Positions 12,709 to 14,513 of a stretch of DNA of 14,513 nucleotides are shown in pieces. Source of the stretch: an uncultured Collinsella sp. (lineage in GTDB: Bacteria; Actinomycetota; Coriobacteriia; Coriobacteriales; Coriobacteriaceae). Position 1 is the first letter of the stretch, and each line of letters starts with the position of its first letter. A model generated the notes under the pieces. That model saw nothing but the letters and a program-made list of their open reading frames with translations, ran no database searches and was not told where the DNA came from. The stretch covers positions 1 to 14,513 of the forward strand of contig CAAELJ010000084.1 of the NCBI GenBank assembly GCA_900756725.1, written 5' to 3'. The translations under genes and the position numbers were made by a program.

Positions 12709-13362
12709 ATGACCCCCGCACAGATTGAGTTTTACAAGCGTCTTGCGCACAGCCTGGCGCTACAGTTTGGCCCCAGCTGCGAAATCGTCGTCCACGATCT
12801 GGAGACCGAGGACATGGACCACTCTATCGTGGCGATTGAAAACGGCCACGTCAGCGGACGCAAACTGGGCGACGGCCCCAGCCATATCGTGCTCGAGTCC
12901 ATGCACGAGGATGCCGCCGAGGTCCACGACCGCGCGCCGTATCTCACCAAGACTGCCGATGGCAAGCTGCTCAAATCGTCGACCATCTTCATTCGCGACG
13001 ACGCCGGCAACCCCGTTGGCATTATGGGCATCAACTTTGACATCACGCTCATGAAGGCATTTGAGCGTTCGCTCGATGCGCTCACCGGCACGGGCGACAA
13101 GGGATACACCGAGCCCGAGCCCATCACCAAAAACATCGGCGACCTGCTCGAAGATCTGCTGCGCGAGTGCGAGCAGTACGTGGGCAAGCCTGCGGCCCTC
13201 ATGACCAAGGACGAGCGCATTCGCGCTATCGGATACCTCGACCGCCGCGGCGCCTTCCTTATCTCCAAATCGAGCGAGCGCGCCTGCGAGTTCTTTGGCA
13301 TCTCCAAGTACAGCTTCTACAGCTACCTCAACGAGGCCAAGGCAGAGGCTGACGACAAGTAA
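12709..13362 (+). CDS. YheO-like PAS/helix-turn-helix transcriptional regulator
   Basis: Protein of 217 residues from ATG 12709, which has AGGAAGG 5 nt upstream; an in-frame ATG 51 nt earlier lacks such a site. Residues 6-120 match the YheO-like PAS domain, with FGPSCEIVVHDLE (20-32), IVAIENGHVSGRKLGD (40-55), STIFIRDDAGNPVGIMGINFDI (91-112 region). Residues about 165-210 form the matching C-terminal helix-turn-helix (DERIRAIGYLDRRGAFLISK, then FFGISKYSFYSYL). Such proteins sense small molecules; a Pseudomonas member controls D-arginine catabolism. Here it faces away from mocA and could regulate the purine/selenium locus, which is inference from position only. Confidence 0.88.
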   Translation: MTPAQIEFYKRLAHSLALQFGPSCEIVVHDLETEDMDHSIVAIENGHVSGRKLGDGPSHIVLESMHEDAAEVHDRAPYLTKTADGKLLKSSTIFIRDDAGNPVGIMGINFDITLMKAFERSLDALTGTGDKGYTEPEPITKNIGDLLEDLLRECEQYVGKPAALMTKDERIRAIGYLDRRGAFLISKSSERACEFFGISKYSFYSYLNEAKAEADDK

Positions 13363-13442
13363 ACGACCCGCCTGAACCATCCTCCCCTTAGTACGAGTTC
13401 TTGAATGCGCGAATCCGGGCATCGGTGACAAGGCAAGTTCCA

Positions 13443-13448
13443 TATAAT
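13443..13448 (+). promoter_or_regulatory. Putative -10 box upstream of the membrane protein gene
   Basis: A perfect TATAAT lies 35 nt before the ATG at 13483. No convincing -35 is found at 16-18 nt; GTGACA (13425) is too close. The rest of the 120-nt gap shows no clear terminator for the preceding regulator gene. Confidence 0.35.
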
Positions 13449-13482
13449 CGAAGGGCTAGACAGTTCGAAAGGATGGGACAAG

Positions 13483-14301
13483 ATGAGGCCGAGCAACGCA
13501 TCGCGCAGCAGCCACGGAGGCACCGCGCCTACCGCCAGGCATGCGAAAAACGCGTTTGACGAGGGCGAAGACGATCTGTTTGCGTTGAGCCTCGACGACG
13601 TGATGAGCGACCGACCTTGGACCGCCGATGAACTCATGGGCGGCAAAACCCCTTCGGCAGGCGATCCTACCGAGACGGCATCGTTTATCGCCGCGGCACA
13701 GCACAATGCGCCCGAACCGCCCGTTGCGGATCTCGACGACTTTGCAACCCGCCAGTTTGCCTTCGATTCCTGGGCGGCGGCAGATCTGGACGAGACCTCG
13801 GGCGGCATGCCGGCGCTCGACATTCCGGTAAACCCCCTGTTTGCGGCTGCCGAAGAACGCGACTCCGCATACGACAACACCGCAGCATACGCCAACCGCC
13901 CGAGCGAACAGCCTCGCGCCGGCCGCATCGAAACCGAGGATTACGGCCAAACGTCGAGCAGCTATTCTCGCGACCCGTTTGCCGCCACGCCCGCTCCCGA
14001 TTACAACCAAGCGAGCGTAAAGGCAGCCTCGGCATCGTCGTATACCCACGGCACCGACGATGAGCGCGCTGCCGATTACCACACCGAAGAAGAACCGCCG
14101 CGCTTTTCTGAGTTTTCGCAGGCGGCAAAGGTTGTCTTTATCGCCATCATCATCGCTCTGGTCGGCGTGATCGCATTTGAGGGATTCCAGCTGTTCCGTG
14201 GCCCCAACGCGTCCGAATCGGCAACGCAGCAAAAAGAGGACGACAACCAGTACCTGGACATCAACACCCTCAAAGGCGACCCCAACGACGGAGACGAGTA
14301 G
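13483..14301 (+). CDS. Hypothetical single-span membrane protein with long acidic N-terminal region
   Basis: I do not recognise this 272-residue protein. Residues 1-210 are low in hydrophobic content, rich in Asp, Glu, Ala, Ser, Pro and Tyr, and probably disordered. They include an acidic patch DEGEDDLFALSLDDVMSD (26-43). One membrane segment spans about 216-238 (VVFIAIIIALVGVIAF), followed by a short 35-residue acidic tail. There is no signal peptide, so the long part probably stays in the cytoplasm, making it a tail-anchored-like protein. ATG 13483 has GAAAGGA upstream with a 9-nt spacer and a TATAAT box before that. Base composition matches its neighbours. A role in cell envelope or division is possible but nothing here shows it. 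Confidence 0.8.
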   Translation: MRPSNASRSSHGGTAPTARHAKNAFDEGEDDLFALSLDDVMSDRPWTADELMGGKTPSAGDPTETASFIAAAQHNAPEPPVADLDDFATRQFAFDSWAAADLDETSGGMPALDIPVNPLFAAAEERDSAYDNTAAYANRPSEQPRAGRIETEDYGQTSSSYSRDPFAATPAPDYNQASVKAASASSYTHGTDDERAADYHTEEEPPRFSEFSQAAKVVFIAIIIALVGVIAFEGFQLFRGPNASESATQQKEDDNQYLDINTLKGDPNDGDE

Positions 14302-14338
14302 CGAAGGTTAAAGGAGGGCTGGAAGAGCCGGCAACGCG

Positions 14339-14513
14339 TTACGGCTCCAAGAGGCCCGCCATAAAGATGGGCAGATACAACACCTCTCCATCGCGGTGCA
14401 GGTTGCACTCAGCAAGCACCAGAGCACGGTCGATTCCGTAGCCCTTCGTTGCCAGTGCGTTATCGAGTGCCGCGTGGGACTTAAAGCTCTTGCCCGATTT
14501 GACCTCGATGGCA
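14339..14513 (-). CDS. C-terminal fragment of a DUF4143-type ATPase
   Basis: The gene enters from the right edge; only the last 57 codons are visible. The peptide contains IEVKSGKSFKSHAALDNAL, then GIDRALVLAECN, and ends LYLPIFMAGLLEP. This is the typical end of AAA-type ATPases with a DUF4143 domain, where the E-V-K pattern belongs to a PD-(D/E)XK nuclease-like core and the chain finishes with a YLPIYM-type strand. Function of this family is poorly known. It converges with the membrane protein gene, with 37 nt between stop codons and no clear terminator. Confidence 0.75.
   Translation of the reverse strand, partial: AIEVKSGKSFKSHAALDNALATKGYGIDRALVLAECNLHRDGEVLYLPIFMAGLLEP

Noticed and set aside
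1..14513. CRISPR arrays, tRNA or rRNA genes, prophage or insertion-sequence genes
   Set aside because: No regularly spaced direct repeats, cloverleaf-type sequence, rRNA or transposase/integrase coding sequence was found on either strand.

Overview
The window comes from a GC-rich Gram-positive bacterium of the actinobacterial type. The ribosomal proteins, a zinc-type L36, a zinc-type (short) S14 and the mixture of genes fit a gut Coriobacteriia member such as Collinsella. That assignment is my inference from protein flavour and gene content; no rRNA gene is present to confirm it.

Positions 1-7409, all on the minus strand, hold the lower part of the ribosomal super-cluster. In transcription order it reads rplE, rpsZ (S14), rpsH, rplF, rplR, rpsE, rpmD, rplO, secY, adk, map, infA, rpmJ, rpsM, and the first codons of rpsK at the window edge. 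The genes are tightly packed, several overlap, and five of them (rplF, rpsZ, secY, infA, rpsM) begin with GTG or TTG. The cluster does not continue upstream of rplE: rplX, rplN and the S10-type genes are missing there. Instead rplE has its own promoter and a folded leader of about 130 nt. A second break lies between map and infA, where a 129-bp imperfect palindrome is followed by a promoter for infA. Strong hairpins also sit in the rplE-rpsZ, rpsZ-rpsH, rplF-rplR and infA-rpmJ gaps.

Positions 7410-7726 hold no gene. They contain the rplE leader and promoter and the first of two nearly identical 67-bp palindromic repeats.

Positions 7727-12543 form a purine/selenium-molybdenum locus. It contains an NCS2 purine (probably xanthine or urate) permease, an XdhC-type maturation factor and a YqeB-type protein on the minus strand, a YqeC-type protein on the plus strand, and a MocA-like molybdopterin cytidylyltransferase on the minus strand. 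These are the accessory genes that accompany selenium-dependent molybdenum hydroxylases (xanthine dehydrogenase/purine hydroxylase). The hydroxylase itself is not in the window. The 67-bp repeats bracket the permease.

Positions 12544-14513 carry a YheO-like PAS/helix-turn-helix regulator divergent from mocA, a single-span membrane protein of unknown function with a long acidic, disordered N-terminal part, and the C-terminal end of a DUF4143-type ATPase on the minus strand. The regulator is a plausible, unproven, candidate for controlling the neighbouring purine locus.
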